Below, in pieces: positions 8,343-18,378 of a DNA stretch of 52,318 nt. Source of the DNA: CAZTTH01 sp964615975 (lineage in GTDB: Bacteria; Verrucomicrobiota; Lentisphaeria; JABSQK01; JAJFLO01); contig CAZTTH010000023.1 in NCBI GenBank assembly GCA_964615975.1, positions 1-52,318 of the forward strand, in the 5' to 3' direction. How positions within the stretch are numbered: the stretch's first letter is position 1; the number at the start of each line of letters is the position of its first letter. The notes under the pieces were generated by a model. It was given only the letters and a program-made list of their open reading frames with translations. It had not been told where the DNA came from and searched no databases. The position numbers were made by a program, and so were the translations under genes.

Positions 8343-10175
8343 TTATTTTCCCTGTATATCTATTGCTTTATCGATATGGCCTAAAGCCAGTTCATAAAAG
8401 GTACGAGCTTTTTTTAGATCATTGCTCTCAATCGCCTTTTCTGCTTGATTACGACAGTCAATAATTTGACCTAATAATTCTGGATTTTTCTTTTTTAAAA
8501 CACTGATATTCAATTTGTTCATTTTTTCGATGAAAGGTCCGCGTAATTGATGAAGTTTCTCCATTTGTTCAGATAAAGATAATGAAGTTTGATAAAGCGA
8601 TTGCGCTTTAAGTATTAATTCTCCAGCTTTCAAATAATTTTTTTCTGTTCTTGCTATGTCAACTTGATTCAATAATAGTGTTAGTTGATCAATGATTTCA
8701 TTATTGAACTTTTTATCTGGTGATAATTGTGCTCGTAAGTTATTCAGTGGGGTATTGATAAATTCAAGCAATTCGATTTCCAGCTTAGCTTTAACTTCAC
8801 CAAGTTTTTTTGCTTTCTGAGATTCCAGATAGGGCAATATTTCTTCTGAATCCAATGTTGACAAAACTGTTAAACATTTTTGATAATTTTCAATACGTAC
8901 TAGGAGGGGTGATTTCTCGTCAACATTTCTCAATGAAATTTGAACTTCTTTCTTAGTGTTCTCGAACGCATTTGCAGCATTATTTATCGACTGTGAGATA
9001 TAGGAGATATCATTAGATAGCTTAATTAAATTTTGCTTGACTTCCTGTTGAAGGTGATTTTGTATTTGAGAATTTAGGAGCGGTTCTAAGCATTTTTGTG
9101 CTGAGCGCAATAATTCTAGTGCTTTTTCACTGTTTTCCGGTATGGCTGTTAAACCTTGAGCATAAAATTCTGCTGCTACATGATACTCTTTGTTATAAAT
9201 AGTTTGGGCTTCATTTTTTAGCTTATAACTACTATAGGTCTTGAGAGATAGGTATACTGTGCTTAGAATAACGCTCAAACTAATTAGTGGAATTAAGACG
9301 AAGGTAAATACTTTATAGCCGATTCGGTTATGATCAATTTTGGCTTGGGCATTAGCCAACATCGCTTTCACTTGCTTATTGGTACCGCTTATTTTTAGGA
9401 TTTCATTACATATATCAATGACTTCTGCCCAATTTTTCTTTTCCATGAAAAATTTACAAAGGGTCAATCGTTCTTCAATATCTTTGAGAATATCGTTTGC
9501 TCGATTTTTTAATTCGTTAATTGAAGGGGAGTTATTACCGAAATCCTGCTGAACTTTTTCGCATATTGCAATACATTCTTCATGGTTTCCATTTTCAAAA
9601 GCCATTAGTGCTTGATTCTCGTATTCCCTCATTTCTTGAAATTTTGCGCTCGAGCCTCCGGAACCAGATTTGTTTTCTGAACCTGGCACTCTATACTCTC
9701 GGTCTAGAATTTTAATGGAAGCATTATACTTGATTCCCTGTACTGTTGGATGGCTGGGATTTAGGGATAGAATTTGATTGCAGTATGTAATGCACTTTTC
9801 ATACTGTTCTTTGCTATATGCATCCTGGGCCATCTTTTCGAGCTCTTGCTCCGATTTATTTTGTGGGGCATCAATATTCATTGATGTCCCCATGCCAACC
9901 TGGAATTCCTTCTCGGTAATTTTAAATGATGCCTTATGTTTAAGTACCTTGAAAGTTTTCGATTCAGCTTTCAAGTCCAGAGCAAGATTACAGAGTTGAA
10001 CGCATTTTCCATACTCATAACTATCGAATGCTCTCATAGCACTTTCTTCAAGTACTTTCAATTTAGCATCCATGCTGGGGTCTAGTTCAATATTTGATAC
10101 TGTAAAAGTATTTTTGCAAACATTGCAAAAAGTTGAACCATTTGGAATTGTAGCTTGACAAATAGGACAAAGCAT
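8343..10175 (-). CDS. Zinc-ribbon membrane protein with TPR-like repeats
   Basis: A 610-residue protein. Residues 3-20 form a zinc ribbon with two CxxC pairs (C3, C6, C17, C20). Residues about 30-280 carry four degenerate repeats of about 40 residues, each an antiparallel helix pair of TPR type. The first three share a KC/EC-x3-C-like pattern with cysteines. A single membrane helix lies around residues 288-310. The remaining 300 residues are long amphipathic helices, probably coiled-coil, without a recognised domain. Topology suggests a cytoplasmic zinc-ribbon and repeat region and an external helical domain. It sits between glucokinase and the nucleotidyltransferase. Function unknown; a scaffold or assembly factor is plausible. 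Confidence 0.7.
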   Translation of the reverse strand: MLCPICQATIPNGSTFCNVCKNTFTVSNIELDPSMDAKLKVLEESAMRAFDSYEYGKCVQLCNLALDLKAESKTFKVLKHKASFKITEKEFQVGMGTSMNIDAPQNKSEQELEKMAQDAYSKEQYEKCITYCNQILSLNPSHPTVQGIKYNASIKILDREYRVPGSENKSGSGGSSAKFQEMREYENQALMAFENGNHEECIAICEKVQQDFGNNSPSINELKNRANDILKDIEERLTLCKFFMEKKNWAEVIDICNEILKISGTNKQVKAMLANAQAKIDHNRIGYKVFTFVLIPLISLSVILSTVYLSLKTYSSYKLKNEAQTIYNKEYHVAAEFYAQGLTAIPENSEKALELLRSAQKCLEPLLNSQIQNHLQQEVKQNLIKLSNDISYISQSINNAANAFENTKKEVQISLRNVDEKSPLLVRIENYQKCLTVLSTLDSEEILPYLESQKAKKLGEVKAKLEIELLEFINTPLNNLRAQLSPDKKFNNEIIDQLTLLLNQVDIARTEKNYLKAGELILKAQSLYQTSLSLSEQMEKLHQLRGPFIEKMNKLNISVLKKKNPELLGQIIDCRNQAEKAIESNDLKKARTFYELALGHIDKAIDIQGK

Positions 10176-10399
10176 AAATCAAAAGTGATGAAAAAATCGA
10201 TGTGAATTAGTTAAAAATTTGGTTTAAATAGGCGATGTTTAAGAATTCACTTGTCTGAATGACAGGAGACAAGCAGATAATTTAGTACTACAACTGATTG
10301 AAACAAACCAATATCAGAATCAGATGTTCCATAGGCACAGTCACAATGAATAGGTTATATACGTTTATGAACTCTGCAGACGTCATCAAGGTTGAAAAG

Positions 10400-11380
10400 T
10401 TATTCTATATTGGATAATGATGCCGCACCAATTAATGCAGCATGATCATCGAGAATTAAATTTAACGGAACTTTATGGACAATATCACTAAGGCGTCCTT
10501 TGTTAAGGTACGACTCGATTATTCCAGATTGAGGAAGATATGAAGCTAGTTTTGGGGATATCCCGCCCCCAAGATAAATTCCTCCGGTTGCCAGCATTGA
10601 TAAAGCCATGTTCCCTGCTTGAGCTCCCAAAACTGATGCAAAAATATTCAAAGAATTACAACAGATTTCGATTTTCTCTGTCATACCACAATGAGAAATC
10701 AATGCTGCGCGATCACTTGTTTCAATGAGACGATCTTTTAAGGAATTGGGCTCGATTGATTCTCCACTCTCCTTTAGAAAATCATAAATATTGATTAAAC
10801 CTGCACCGCATAGTATGCGTTCATAGCTAACATGTGTATATTTTTTTTTCAGATAGTACCACAGTCGCATTTCAAGTTCGGTATTAGGTGCGAAATCAAC
10901 ATGACCACCTTCTGAAGCAAATACATGATAGCGATTGTCAATCTTTGCCAAGAATCCTTGGCCTAATCCGGTTCCAGGGGCTAAAACTCCATAGATATGA
11001 TTTTGGGTATCGGGATTTCCTTGATGTAGTCTTAATAGATCTGTGTCTTTAAGATATGGGATTGAGGCTGTAGTTGCAACAAGATCATTTACTAACTTAA
11101 CATGTGGAATTTTTAAATCCGTGGCAATTTCTCGTTCATTCAATATCCATGGCAAATTAGTGGTTTTCACAAAGCCATCAATGACGGGTCCCGGAACTCC
11201 GAAACAAGCTTGGGTAATTTCTAATTGATGCTTTGACCTCATGACGGCAATTATGTCGGTCAAATTTTTATATTGCGAGCTTGAATAGGTTTCGGTAACG
11301 CCTCGTATAAAGCAATGATTTTTGAATTTAAAAACTGCCAGACGGCTTTTAGTCCCACCAATATCACCTGCAAGTATCAT
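10400..11380 (-). CDS. glk: Glucokinase
   Basis: A glucokinase of the Glk type (ROK-like actin fold), phosphorylating glucose with ATP to feed glycolysis or sugar-nucleotide synthesis. Motifs include DIGGTKSRL at the N-terminus (phosphate loop), FGVPGP, NLPW, the APGTGLGQG block, EGGHVDF and a C-terminal GGGI. I place the start at the ATG at 11380 because GAGG lies 6-7 bases upstream and the resulting MILAGDIGG start is the family standard. An in-frame ATG at 11392 adds four residues. Length, about 326 residues, matches the family. It is a single cytoplasmic enzyme with no special neighbours. Confidence 0.9.
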   Translation of the reverse strand: MILAGDIGGTKSRLAVFKFKNHCFIRGVTETYSSSQYKNLTDIIAVMRSKHQLEITQACFGVPGPVIDGFVKTTNLPWILNEREIATDLKIPHVKLVNDLVATTASIPYLKDTDLLRLHQGNPDTQNHIYGVLAPGTGLGQGFLAKIDNRYHVFASEGGHVDFAPNTELEMRLWYYLKKKYTHVSYERILCGAGLINIYDFLKESGESIEPNSLKDRLIETSDRAALISHCGMTEKIEICCNSLNIFASVLGAQAGNMALSMLATGGIYLGGGISPKLASYLPQSGIIESYLNKGRLSDIVHKVPLNLILDDHAALIGAASLSNIE

Positions 11381-11555
11381 AGGAAACCTCATTCATTATT
11401 TTTTACAAATATACCAGTTTGAGGGAGTGTAATTACTAATTATGGAGAGAAGGCTAAAGCAAAAAATTACCGCTTCTCATTTACAAACTAAACTGGTCCT
11501 GGGATGTTTAATAGAGATTAAAGGAGTTAATAATTTGGTAAAATATAAGAATTTT

Positions 11556-13892
11556 TTAGTCACGATTGACATGATGTTTTGACCAGAATTCTTCAGGAGA
11601 TTGGTGGGAATCAAAATTCGTTCTATCGGTTGCCAAGACCTTAAGTCGATTAAATTTCTTTAACCAATTATAATCATGATGAATATCTGGTAATAGTAAT
11701 TTTTCTAATGAATGGCATTGTGTTAATGGAGTAAAATCCTTAATGTCACGACATTCTTCAAGCTGTAACTCGATCAGCGGTAACTCGTTTATACCCGCAA
11801 TATTGCGAATGGCACCATGAGAGATAACTAAAGTTTTTAGGGATAGATTTAGAATATCCCGAATGTCATGATTTTGCGTTGATCGGAGATACAGAGCATT
11901 AAGTTTTTTATGACGAATTGGTTTTAGATCAGTTATGTTTCTCCCCGTTAATTCCAGAGAATTAATTGCTAAGTTTGTTAGTAAGTTCAAATTGCTCTGC
12001 AATGCATTCCTAATAGTTAAATGGCGAATCAGAACCTGGTTAATTTTAGATAAACTTTCTATATGGGAATTATCTACTTCAAGGAAATCAATAATTGAGT
12101 TATTGAGGAAACTAAAATCGACTGCACGGGTATTTGTCAAAACCAGTTTCTTAAATGACTTTCCATTCAGTGCTGTAAAATCAATTATCGGTGTATGAGC
12201 CAATTCTAATTCTTGTACAGGCATAGATGCGATTGATTTTATCGAAGTAATATCTGTTCCCGATAAATTCAATCCAAGTAATGGAATTTCAGACAATATA
12301 TCAATATCCGAAACAGAGGTATTGGCAAGATTCAAATGGGTGAGTGGCAGGTCCTTTAAGGAACGGATATCACGCAATTGATCATAACCAGATAGATTTA
12401 ACTTAAAAGCATCATCACTGAGATCGTAATTTAGTTTGAATCCGATAATTTGGGGATTTGCGTTCGTTAATTCATTTATAGCTGAAAATAATAGTTGTCT
12501 ACATACTTTTTGCCGTTCAGTTTGCTGTTGGAGGTATTTTTTTAAATTGGCTTCAGCTAATTCTTTTGCTTCGATGATCTTGAATACGGAAATGAAAATG
12601 ACTAGCAATAATAGTAAAACAGATATCCCTGCCATTAATACTTCTCGGCTATGTCTTTTTATTAATAAAATTAGCAACCTTAAAGCGCTCGCATGTTCTA
12701 CTGAAGTGGCAAAACCACCGAGGTATTTTTCGATATCATTTTGCAGTTCTGTCACCGATTGATAGCGTTCGACTGGCTGAGTCGACAACGCTTTCATGGA
12801 GATTGATGACAACACATCGGGAATCCTTTTCAAGGGACAATGAGGGAATTCAATTTCGGAGTTGAATGTTGCCGGCGCAATAATATTACCAGCAATAATA
12901 TCCCTGATGATTTGTTTGATCATCATTCCTGTGATTGGCGGCTTTAATGTTAATATTGTATAAAGTATTCCTCCCAGTGCATAGATGTCACTACGGAAGT
13001 CAATTTCTATAACTTTTCCCAGGGCTTGTTCCGGAGGCATGTATCCAGGTGTCCCCATAATTTGTCCCTGCATGGTTTTTACCGTGTTACCCATGCCATC
13101 ATCAGTTAAAACTGATTCTATAGTATCATCTTCGATGGTTTGTTTTTCAGGAGTATTGATGTTATCAGGAAGTGTGTAATCTTCATCAGCATGTATAACT
13201 TTCGCCAATCCCCAATCCAAGACAAGAACCTCCCCAAAATCGCCTATCATGATGTTTTCCGGCTTTAAATCACGATGAATAACTCCTTTTGAATGGGCAA
13301 ATGAAACTGCATCACACACTCGCAAGAATATGTTAAGTAAGCGAATTAGTGGATATTTTGCCAAGTACTCGGGATTTTTATGCCACAGTTCGTTGACAAT
13401 TTGAACCAATGTTACTCCCCGTACCTTTTTCATCGTATAAAACACGCTGTTATTACTATCAACACCGAGTTCATAAACAGGGACTATGCTAGGATGTTCC
13501 AGCTGTGCAGTAATTTGTGCTTCGACAATGAATCTGAGGGTTTTATCATTTGATGCACTTTTACCTTCGGTCAATACTTTCATAGCCACCTTACGCCGAC
13601 AATTCAAATCTTTTGCGTTTAGGACTGTCCCCATACCGCCAATGCCCAATGCGTCGCCGACTGAGTATTTTTGATATTCAGTGCCAACGAGCAACTCTGA
13701 TACTGCCGAATGTGAAATATCTTTATCTAATACCACACCGCTACCCTTGATGCCTTTTTCAGACAGGTATTGAGTAATGGTTAGGATTCCACGCTGACCA
13801 TTGGTATCGTTGTCAGTTAGATTATTCTTATCTGTTTGGTTGATAATCGGAATCTGGTTATCAGAAGATTTTTGGTGAGATTTATTGGCCAT
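11556..13892 (-). CDS. Membrane Ser/Thr protein kinase with leucine-rich-repeat-like exterior
   Basis: A 778-residue receptor-like Hanks-type kinase. The N-terminal 70 residues are polar and probably disordered. The kinase domain runs about 75-400: glycine loop GIGGMG, catalytic K105, catalytic loop HRDLKPEN (206-213), then DWG (226-228) instead of DFG, and a GTPGYMPPEQ activation-loop end. A single membrane helix lies near residues 415-435. The C-terminal 300 residues carry a repeat of about 20-22 residues (LNLANTSVSDI, LNLSGTDITSI), leucine-rich-repeat-like, expected outside the membrane. It could sense an extracellular ligand and phosphorylate cytoplasmic proteins. The DWG variant is frequent in planctomycete-type kinases. 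Good start: the ATG at 13892. Confidence 0.9.
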   Translation of the reverse strand: MANKSHQKSSDNQIPIINQTDKNNLTDNDTNGQRGILTITQYLSEKGIKGSGVVLDKDISHSAVSELLVGTEYQKYSVGDALGIGGMGTVLNAKDLNCRRKVAMKVLTEGKSASNDKTLRFIVEAQITAQLEHPSIVPVYELGVDSNNSVFYTMKKVRGVTLVQIVNELWHKNPEYLAKYPLIRLLNIFLRVCDAVSFAHSKGVIHRDLKPENIMIGDFGEVLVLDWGLAKVIHADEDYTLPDNINTPEKQTIEDDTIESVLTDDGMGNTVKTMQGQIMGTPGYMPPEQALGKVIEIDFRSDIYALGGILYTILTLKPPITGMMIKQIIRDIIAGNIIAPATFNSEIEFPHCPLKRIPDVLSSISMKALSTQPVERYQSVTELQNDIEKYLGGFATSVEHASALRLLILLIKRHSREVLMAGISVLLLLLVIFISVFKIIEAKELAEANLKKYLQQQTERQKVCRQLLFSAINELTNANPQIIGFKLNYDLSDDAFKLNLSGYDQLRDIRSLKDLPLTHLNLANTSVSDIDILSEIPLLGLNLSGTDITSIKSIASMPVQELELAHTPIIDFTALNGKSFKKLVLTNTRAVDFSFLNNSIIDFLEVDNSHIESLSKINQVLIRHLTIRNALQSNLNLLTNLAINSLELTGRNITDLKPIRHKKLNALYLRSTQNHDIRDILNLSLKTLVISHGAIRNIAGINELPLIELQLEECRDIKDFTPLTQCHSLEKLLLPDIHHDYNWLKKFNRLKVLATDRTNFDSHQSPEEFWSKHHVNRD

Positions 13893-13954
13893 TTTATTTA
13901 ATATTTCAATCGAGTCAATTGTTCAAGATATAATCATCATTAACCTGATTTAGT

Positions 13955-15808
13955 TTATTTCTTGTAAGAATTTAATAATTCCAATTTATGTATGGCAGGA
14001 GGATATTCAGGTTTAATTGTTAATGCGATACGGCAATGAGAAATTGCTTTTTCTATTTCACTAGATAGTTGATATGCTATGGCAAGATTATAATGAGTCT
14101 CGAAACTGTTAGCGTTAATTTTTAGAGCATTATTGTAGGCGATGATGGCTTTTGTGATATTGCCGCTAGCAGCATATGCATTGCCAATATTGTTATGAAG
14201 ATCGAGGGAGTTTGGATTTAATTTCAAAGCTGTTAGATACACCATTATAGCTTTCTCCCAATCCCCGGTTCTACTCAGATAATTGCCTAGATTATTTAGT
14301 ATGTGAATATCATTTGGTTTGTGGCTTAATGCGAGCTTGTAGTTTTCCAATGTTTGTTGATGATTTCCCAGTTTTCCCCATGCGGATGCCAGATTCGCAT
14401 AAGCGCCGGCATGGTCAGGTTTGATCTTAATAGCTTCTTGGTAATGCAAGACTGCTCTTTCAGGAGAGCCATGGCTTTCTAATAATAATCCAAGATTATT
14501 GTGAGCCATCCATGCAGTACGATTTTTAGCTATGGTATCTAGCCAAAGTTTCTCTTCGGATTGAAAGGCGTGACATCGAACCCAGCTAAGAAAACTCAAT
14601 ACAATCAAAACAACGACAATCGGGAAATATGGCAGAACTCCTTTCAATGATTGAATCATTGTTAGTGGTGAGATGAAACTGAACTTCGAGACTTTAATTT
14701 CATATCCCATAATGATATATACCTTTTGTATACCAGCTACAACTGAGGTTATTAATGGGATTCCCGCTAAGTATAAAAAATGATCTGCTACAAAAGAATA
14801 CCGCATAGGATAAACATTGATAAAGCCGAGTGCTGGAAATATCATGATGGTATAGGCCATCATCATAGTCACTGGAGCTTTATTGCCGAACTTTAAGCAG
14901 TAAATCGTGGTAAGGAGCGATAGAATAAAAAAGAGCAAACAGAGGTATTGTCTGATATCTCCTGGATTGACTTGCCACTGTGGGTAAAAAAAAATCAGAG
15001 TTTCAGGCCAAATCAATTTATAGGGGTAGAACCACCAATTGTGACTGGCAATAAGAAAGCGTTCTGTGAGGGAAAATTGCCATTCCTTACCAACCGCGCC
15101 AACAATTTTATGTTCCATGTTTATTGTGATCAGAGCCATTATTAAGCCCACAATGAAAAATGGTAAAATGGCAAGGATGGTTTTTTTCTCGATTTTAATG
15201 CCCTGCCACCATTGCAAGATTATTATCAACATTGGTAATGAACAAGCAATTGTTTTACTTAACAAAGCACCTAGGTAAAATGCAAATACCAACAGATAAA
15301 TGCTGCTCCGATTGTTACGTTTATAGTCGGATTTAATGGGTCTGAGGTAATCAATGTAAAGATTCAAGGCAATAAGATATAGGAGACCAGATAGTACATT
15401 TTTCCGTTCAGTTATCCATGCAACAGATTCAACATTTATAGGATGGATGGCAAAGAGTATACAGGTTAGTATAGCCCAGGGAAGATGTAGTTTTTTTAGA
15501 ATTCTCCATAAAACGATAACATTCAGAATATGGAGTATAATATTAACTATATGAAAACCTAGGGGATTATGCCCCCACAATCTATACTCCAGCCAATAGG
15601 TTGTGTGTACTAGAGGATAATATTGCGGAACAGCTCCTGGCTTTAACCAGATATCTTTCAGACCTTGCCAGGAGTTGAGGGTAGGATTATTCGTAACATA
15701 ATTGTCGTCGTCCCAAATGTAGCCTGCAGATAATATCGGCCAATAAGAAATCGACACCAAACTGATTATGGCGATGACGATAAATCCTTTTAATATTGGC
15801 CTTTCCAT
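13955..15808 (-). CDS. TMTC-like membrane glycosyltransferase with C-terminal TPRs
   Basis: A multi-pass membrane protein of about 617 residues. The N-terminal half has about ten hydrophobic segments. The first external loop contains GYIWDDDNYVTNN and PQYYPLVHTTYW, the acidic DDD block typical of GT-C enzymes using lipid-phosphate sugars, and the DUF1736/TMTC type found in bacterial homologues of mammalian TMTC O-mannosyltransferases. The last 180 residues form five to six TPRs (NNLGLLLE, YANLASAWG, LNNLGNYL). I start at the ATG at 15808, 14 bases after the pterin dehydratase stop; an upstream ATG at 15856 would overlap that gene by 35 bases. Likely role: protein or surface glycosylation. Confidence 0.85.
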   Translation of the reverse strand: MERPILKGFIVIAIISLVSISYWPILSAGYIWDDDNYVTNNPTLNSWQGLKDIWLKPGAVPQYYPLVHTTYWLEYRLWGHNPLGFHIVNIILHILNVIVLWRILKKLHLPWAILTCILFAIHPINVESVAWITERKNVLSGLLYLIALNLYIDYLRPIKSDYKRNNRSSIYLLVFAFYLGALLSKTIACSLPMLIIILQWWQGIKIEKKTILAILPFFIVGLIMALITINMEHKIVGAVGKEWQFSLTERFLIASHNWWFYPYKLIWPETLIFFYPQWQVNPGDIRQYLCLLFFILSLLTTIYCLKFGNKAPVTMMMAYTIMIFPALGFINVYPMRYSFVADHFLYLAGIPLITSVVAGIQKVYIIMGYEIKVSKFSFISPLTMIQSLKGVLPYFPIVVVLIVLSFLSWVRCHAFQSEEKLWLDTIAKNRTAWMAHNNLGLLLESHGSPERAVLHYQEAIKIKPDHAGAYANLASAWGKLGNHQQTLENYKLALSHKPNDIHILNNLGNYLSRTGDWEKAIMVYLTALKLNPNSLDLHNNIGNAYAASGNITKAIIAYNNALKINANSFETHYNLAIAYQLSSEIEKAISHCRIALTIKPEYPPAIHKLELLNSYKK

Positions 15809-15821
15809 TTCATTCCCAGCC

Positions 15822-16130
15822 TTAGCTAGTTTGAGTGCGCCAATTATTAATTGCACCCGCCAATTTTATATCAGCATTTGTGATCCTGCCTACGCTATGG
15901 GTAGTGACTTGCAGAGAGACACATTTTTTACTGGAATCGAAAGCAAAATCTGGGTGATGATTATGAGTGATTATGATAGTGATCAAATATGGTAAAAAGT
16001 GATTTATCTCCTTATAGTTTTTGAAGAAAAAATCTTTTTTTAAATAATTCCCGTCATGTCGCCACCCTTCAATATCCCTAATTAAAATATCGATAGTTTC
16101 GTTGGTAAGAGCGGTTTTATCCTCCTGCAT
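15822..16130 (-). CDS. phhB: Pterin-4a-carbinolamine dehydratase
   Basis: A 102-residue homologue of 4a-hydroxytetrahydrobiopterin dehydratase (PCD/DCoH). The active-site block THNHHPDFAF is followed by a TTHSVGRITNAD region, carrying the histidines and aspartate of the PCD motif. In bacteria these proteins recycle pterins for aromatic amino acid hydroxylases, or serve in molybdopterin-related or unknown steps; I see no hydroxylase in the window. Its 3' end lies just upstream of the TMTC-like gene, so the two are probably co-transcribed. Small cytoplasmic enzyme of normal length. Confidence 0.88.
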   Translation of the reverse strand: MQEDKTALTNETIDILIRDIEGWRHDGNYLKKDFFFKNYKEINHFLPYLITIIITHNHHPDFAFDSSKKCVSLQVTTHSVGRITNADIKLAGAINNWRTQTS

Positions 16131-16261
16131 ATTTGCCTCCTGACGGCATGGGTAAATTAACTCGATTTTATAAATCCGGGGAGAATTAATTTGGTGGTTG
16201 AATATCTTATCGTGACAATATCGCTATTCATATTACAGTAACAATTTATACAAAGGTTTCC

Positions 16262-16492
16262 ATGCCCATCTTCGAATACCATTGTCAAAAGTGCAATCAT
16301 CAATTTGAAACATTGACTACTATCGCCCTGGCGGATAGCCAAAGTTGTCCCCAATGTAAGATTAGAAAAGTTGAACGTTTAATCTCGACTTTTGGGATTG
16401 GAAAGATGGGGACGAAGCAATCAGGCTGTTCGCTGTCTGCTTCTTCTAAAACTAACGGAAATTGTGGCCATGGCAACTGTGCCTGTTGTTAG
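16262..16492 (+). CDS. FmdB-type zinc-ribbon protein
   Basis: A 76-residue zinc ribbon of the FmdB/CxxC_CxxC_SSSS type. It begins with MPIFEYHCQKC, has a second pair CPQC after about 22 residues and a cysteine-rich, glycine and serine tail ending CACC. These proteins are widespread and of unknown function, sometimes described as putative regulatory proteins. The start on MPIFEY is the family standard. It is read toward the HIT gene with a gap of about 95 bases. Confidence 0.85.
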   Translation: MPIFEYHCQKCNHQFETLTTIALADSQSCPQCKIRKVERLISTFGIGKMGTKQSGCSLSASSKTNGNCGHGNCACC

Positions 16493-16587
16493 CAATATAT
16501 AGCGCTATTCTATCAAGAAAAATGCGTAAAACTGACAATATTCCTATCAACTGATCAGCTAATTTATATTTTATTCAAAGTTGCAAT

Positions 16588-17112
16588 ATGGACATACCCC
16601 CTAATTCCATCGGAAGGGAAAACTCGCCACGACCACTTTGGGCACCGTGGCGCATTGAATACATTCGTTCCCAAAAATCCCTTGAATGTTTTATCTGTGA
16701 CTATGTTGGGAAGCCCAGTTGTGACCAACAAAATCACGTCATTATGCGCGGGACTTGTGCATTCGTATTTCTGAATCGTTTTCCCTATAATTCAGGACAC
16801 ATGTTGATAGCTCCCTACCGGCATATTGCAGCATTAAATTTATTGAGTGATTCTGAAGCTGTTGAAATATATCGGTTGATTGTTCGCGCTCAAGCCGTGG
16901 CACAACAATGTATGAGTCCGGATGGTTGGAATATGGGTTGCAATTTGGGTACGATAGCAGGTGGAGCAATTGCTGATCATTTACATTTGCATTTGGTTCC
17001 AAGGTGGAATGGAGATACCAATTTCATGCCTGTATGCAATGATACCAAAAGTATACCAGAAGCTTTGGATGCGACAATGGATTTGTTACAACGATTCTGG
17101 CATCATTCTTAA
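16588..17112 (+). CDS. HIT family nucleotide hydrolase or phosphorylase
   Basis: A 174-residue HIT-domain protein. The catalytic triad appears as DHLHLHLVPRW (H-x-H-x-H), typical of this superfamily, preceded by NSGHMLIAPYRH. The N-terminus PLWAPWRIEYI and a following C-x2-C pair are characteristic of bacterial HIT proteins close to AP4A phosphorylase and Fhit-like enzymes. It would hydrolyse or phosphorolyse dinucleoside polyphosphates or nucleoside phosphoramidates. Cytoplasmic, of normal length. The gene is in line with the upstream zinc-ribbon gene and the downstream membrane protein. Confidence 0.9.
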   Translation: MDIPPNSIGRENSPRPLWAPWRIEYIRSQKSLECFICDYVGKPSCDQQNHVIMRGTCAFVFLNRFPYNSGHMLIAPYRHIAALNLLSDSEAVEIYRLIVRAQAVAQQCMSPDGWNMGCNLGTIAGGAIADHLHLHLVPRWNGDTNFMPVCNDTKSIPEALDATMDLLQRFWHHS

Positions 17113-17169
17113 TTTAATGTAATGATATGGGGGTATTGAACGTGAAATTCATGCAATTGACTGAATAAA

Positions 17170-17526
17170 ATGTCTTATTACAAACTCCCAAAAATTTTAA
17201 AATCCCTCCCACAGGCTGAAGACAGGAATATTAAAACGGCAAAAATCGCCAGTATCTTTTGTCCTGGACTTGGACAATTAATGGAAGGTAAATATGTCAA
17301 GGGGGTGATACAACTAGTTGTTTTTGTCTTATCCATTACCATTCCTATGGTTATTCTGTTTCGATTACTAATATCCATTGTTGAAAATGTAGTTAAAGGA
17401 AACAGCTGGGTATATGCTCATGAAGCTATTTCACAATCTATTCCATGGGGAATTTTACTAAGTTGTATCTTGATGGCCATCAGCATCGGAATTTGGAGTG
17501 TTTGGGATGCTGGACAAAGTCGCTAG
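17170..17526 (+). CDS. Small two-helix membrane protein
   Basis: A 118-residue protein with two hydrophobic segments, about residues 48-70 and 95-115, separated by a polar loop. The block FCPGLGQLMEGKYVKG just before the first segment resembles the PGLGQ signature seen in TM2-type and related small membrane proteins. No catalytic motif. It follows the HIT gene by 57 bases on the same strand. Function unknown. Confidence 0.6.
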   Translation: MSYYKLPKILKSLPQAEDRNIKTAKIASIFCPGLGQLMEGKYVKGVIQLVVFVLSITIPMVILFRLLISIVENVVKGNSWVYAHEAISQSIPWGILLSCILMAISIGIWSVWDAGQSR

Positions 17527-17751
17527 GGGCAGAATTAATTTAACTATCAAGGATCTCTTTCTAATATCCAGGTTAAATCTTTAATCTAAAATTGAAAATT
17601 ATCGACTTATCGATTATGATTAGATGTCGCCTAAATCAATTTTAATACGCTTAAGATTCGCAATCACAAACTGATTCATACTGTATAAATTTAAGCGATT
17701 ATTATAGATGAGAATTGCTCTATATATTATCCATTTGATAAGGAGTTTTCC

Positions 17752-18378
17752 GTGGCAAAGCGAACTTTGATGACCTGCTGGAAACAATACGAAAACCTTT
17801 CTCAGTCTATCTTGAGTGGCGAACAAAATAATTCCAAACTTCATGATAAACTGTTAACTTTAACTGCCAAGGCCAATGCAGATAAAATTGGCAATGCGTT
17901 GTATACACTGTTTGTAAAACCTTATATGAGTAATTGCAAAAGTGTCGAATTCACTGTGGATATGATTTCAGGTGTCCCTGAATGGTTAACGGATTACCTG
18001 GAAGAAACCGGAACCCTGCTGGTCCATCCCATCAGCACCATTCGTTGGATTAACAATATCAAGAATTTGATCATGCCAGATTTTCGTGAGGATGAATTCA
18101 TTTTGTTTCGAAACATCAGTTTCCTTATCGAACTCGGGAAATTACCTTCCATATATTTACTTTTTTTGATTGTTCTCCAGCGGGTTGCCATTCTGTTGCG
18201 AATTACTCATTTAGAAAAGCGTGGAGGCATAATTGAAGTAGCTGAAGACGAATCTTATCATACGCTGTTATGGGCTTTCAAGGAATTCGAACAATTCATG
18301 AAAAAAGTTTATGGAATAAATGCGCGACCCCACTTTGGTATTTCTTGGTATGAATCTGACTGGATTACCGGGAAATAA
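17752..18378 (+). CDS. Uncharacterised protein
   Basis: A 208-residue protein initiated by GTG at 17752, supported by an AAGGAG ribosome site six bases upstream. It is mainly helical, with one hydrophobic stretch near residues 140-155 (IYLLFLIVLQRV) that may be buried or membrane-associated. A Trp- and Tyr-rich C-terminus ends SWYESDWITGK. I recognise no domain. The gene is followed by a long hairpin (18517-18556), likely its terminator. Confidence 0.6.
   Translation: MAKRTLMTCWKQYENLSQSILSGEQNNSKLHDKLLTLTAKANADKIGNALYTLFVKPYMSNCKSVEFTVDMISGVPEWLTDYLEETGTLLVHPISTIRWINNIKNLIMPDFREDEFILFRNISFLIELGKLPSIYLLFLIVLQRVAILLRITHLEKRGGIIEVAEDESYHTLLWAFKEFEQFMKKVYGINARPHFGISWYESDWITGK

Noticed and set aside
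10250..10273. 7-bp inverted repeat (CTTGTCT/AGACAAG) between glucokinase and the zinc-ribbon gene
   Set aside because: Short stem with a 10-base loop and no U-run; could be chance.
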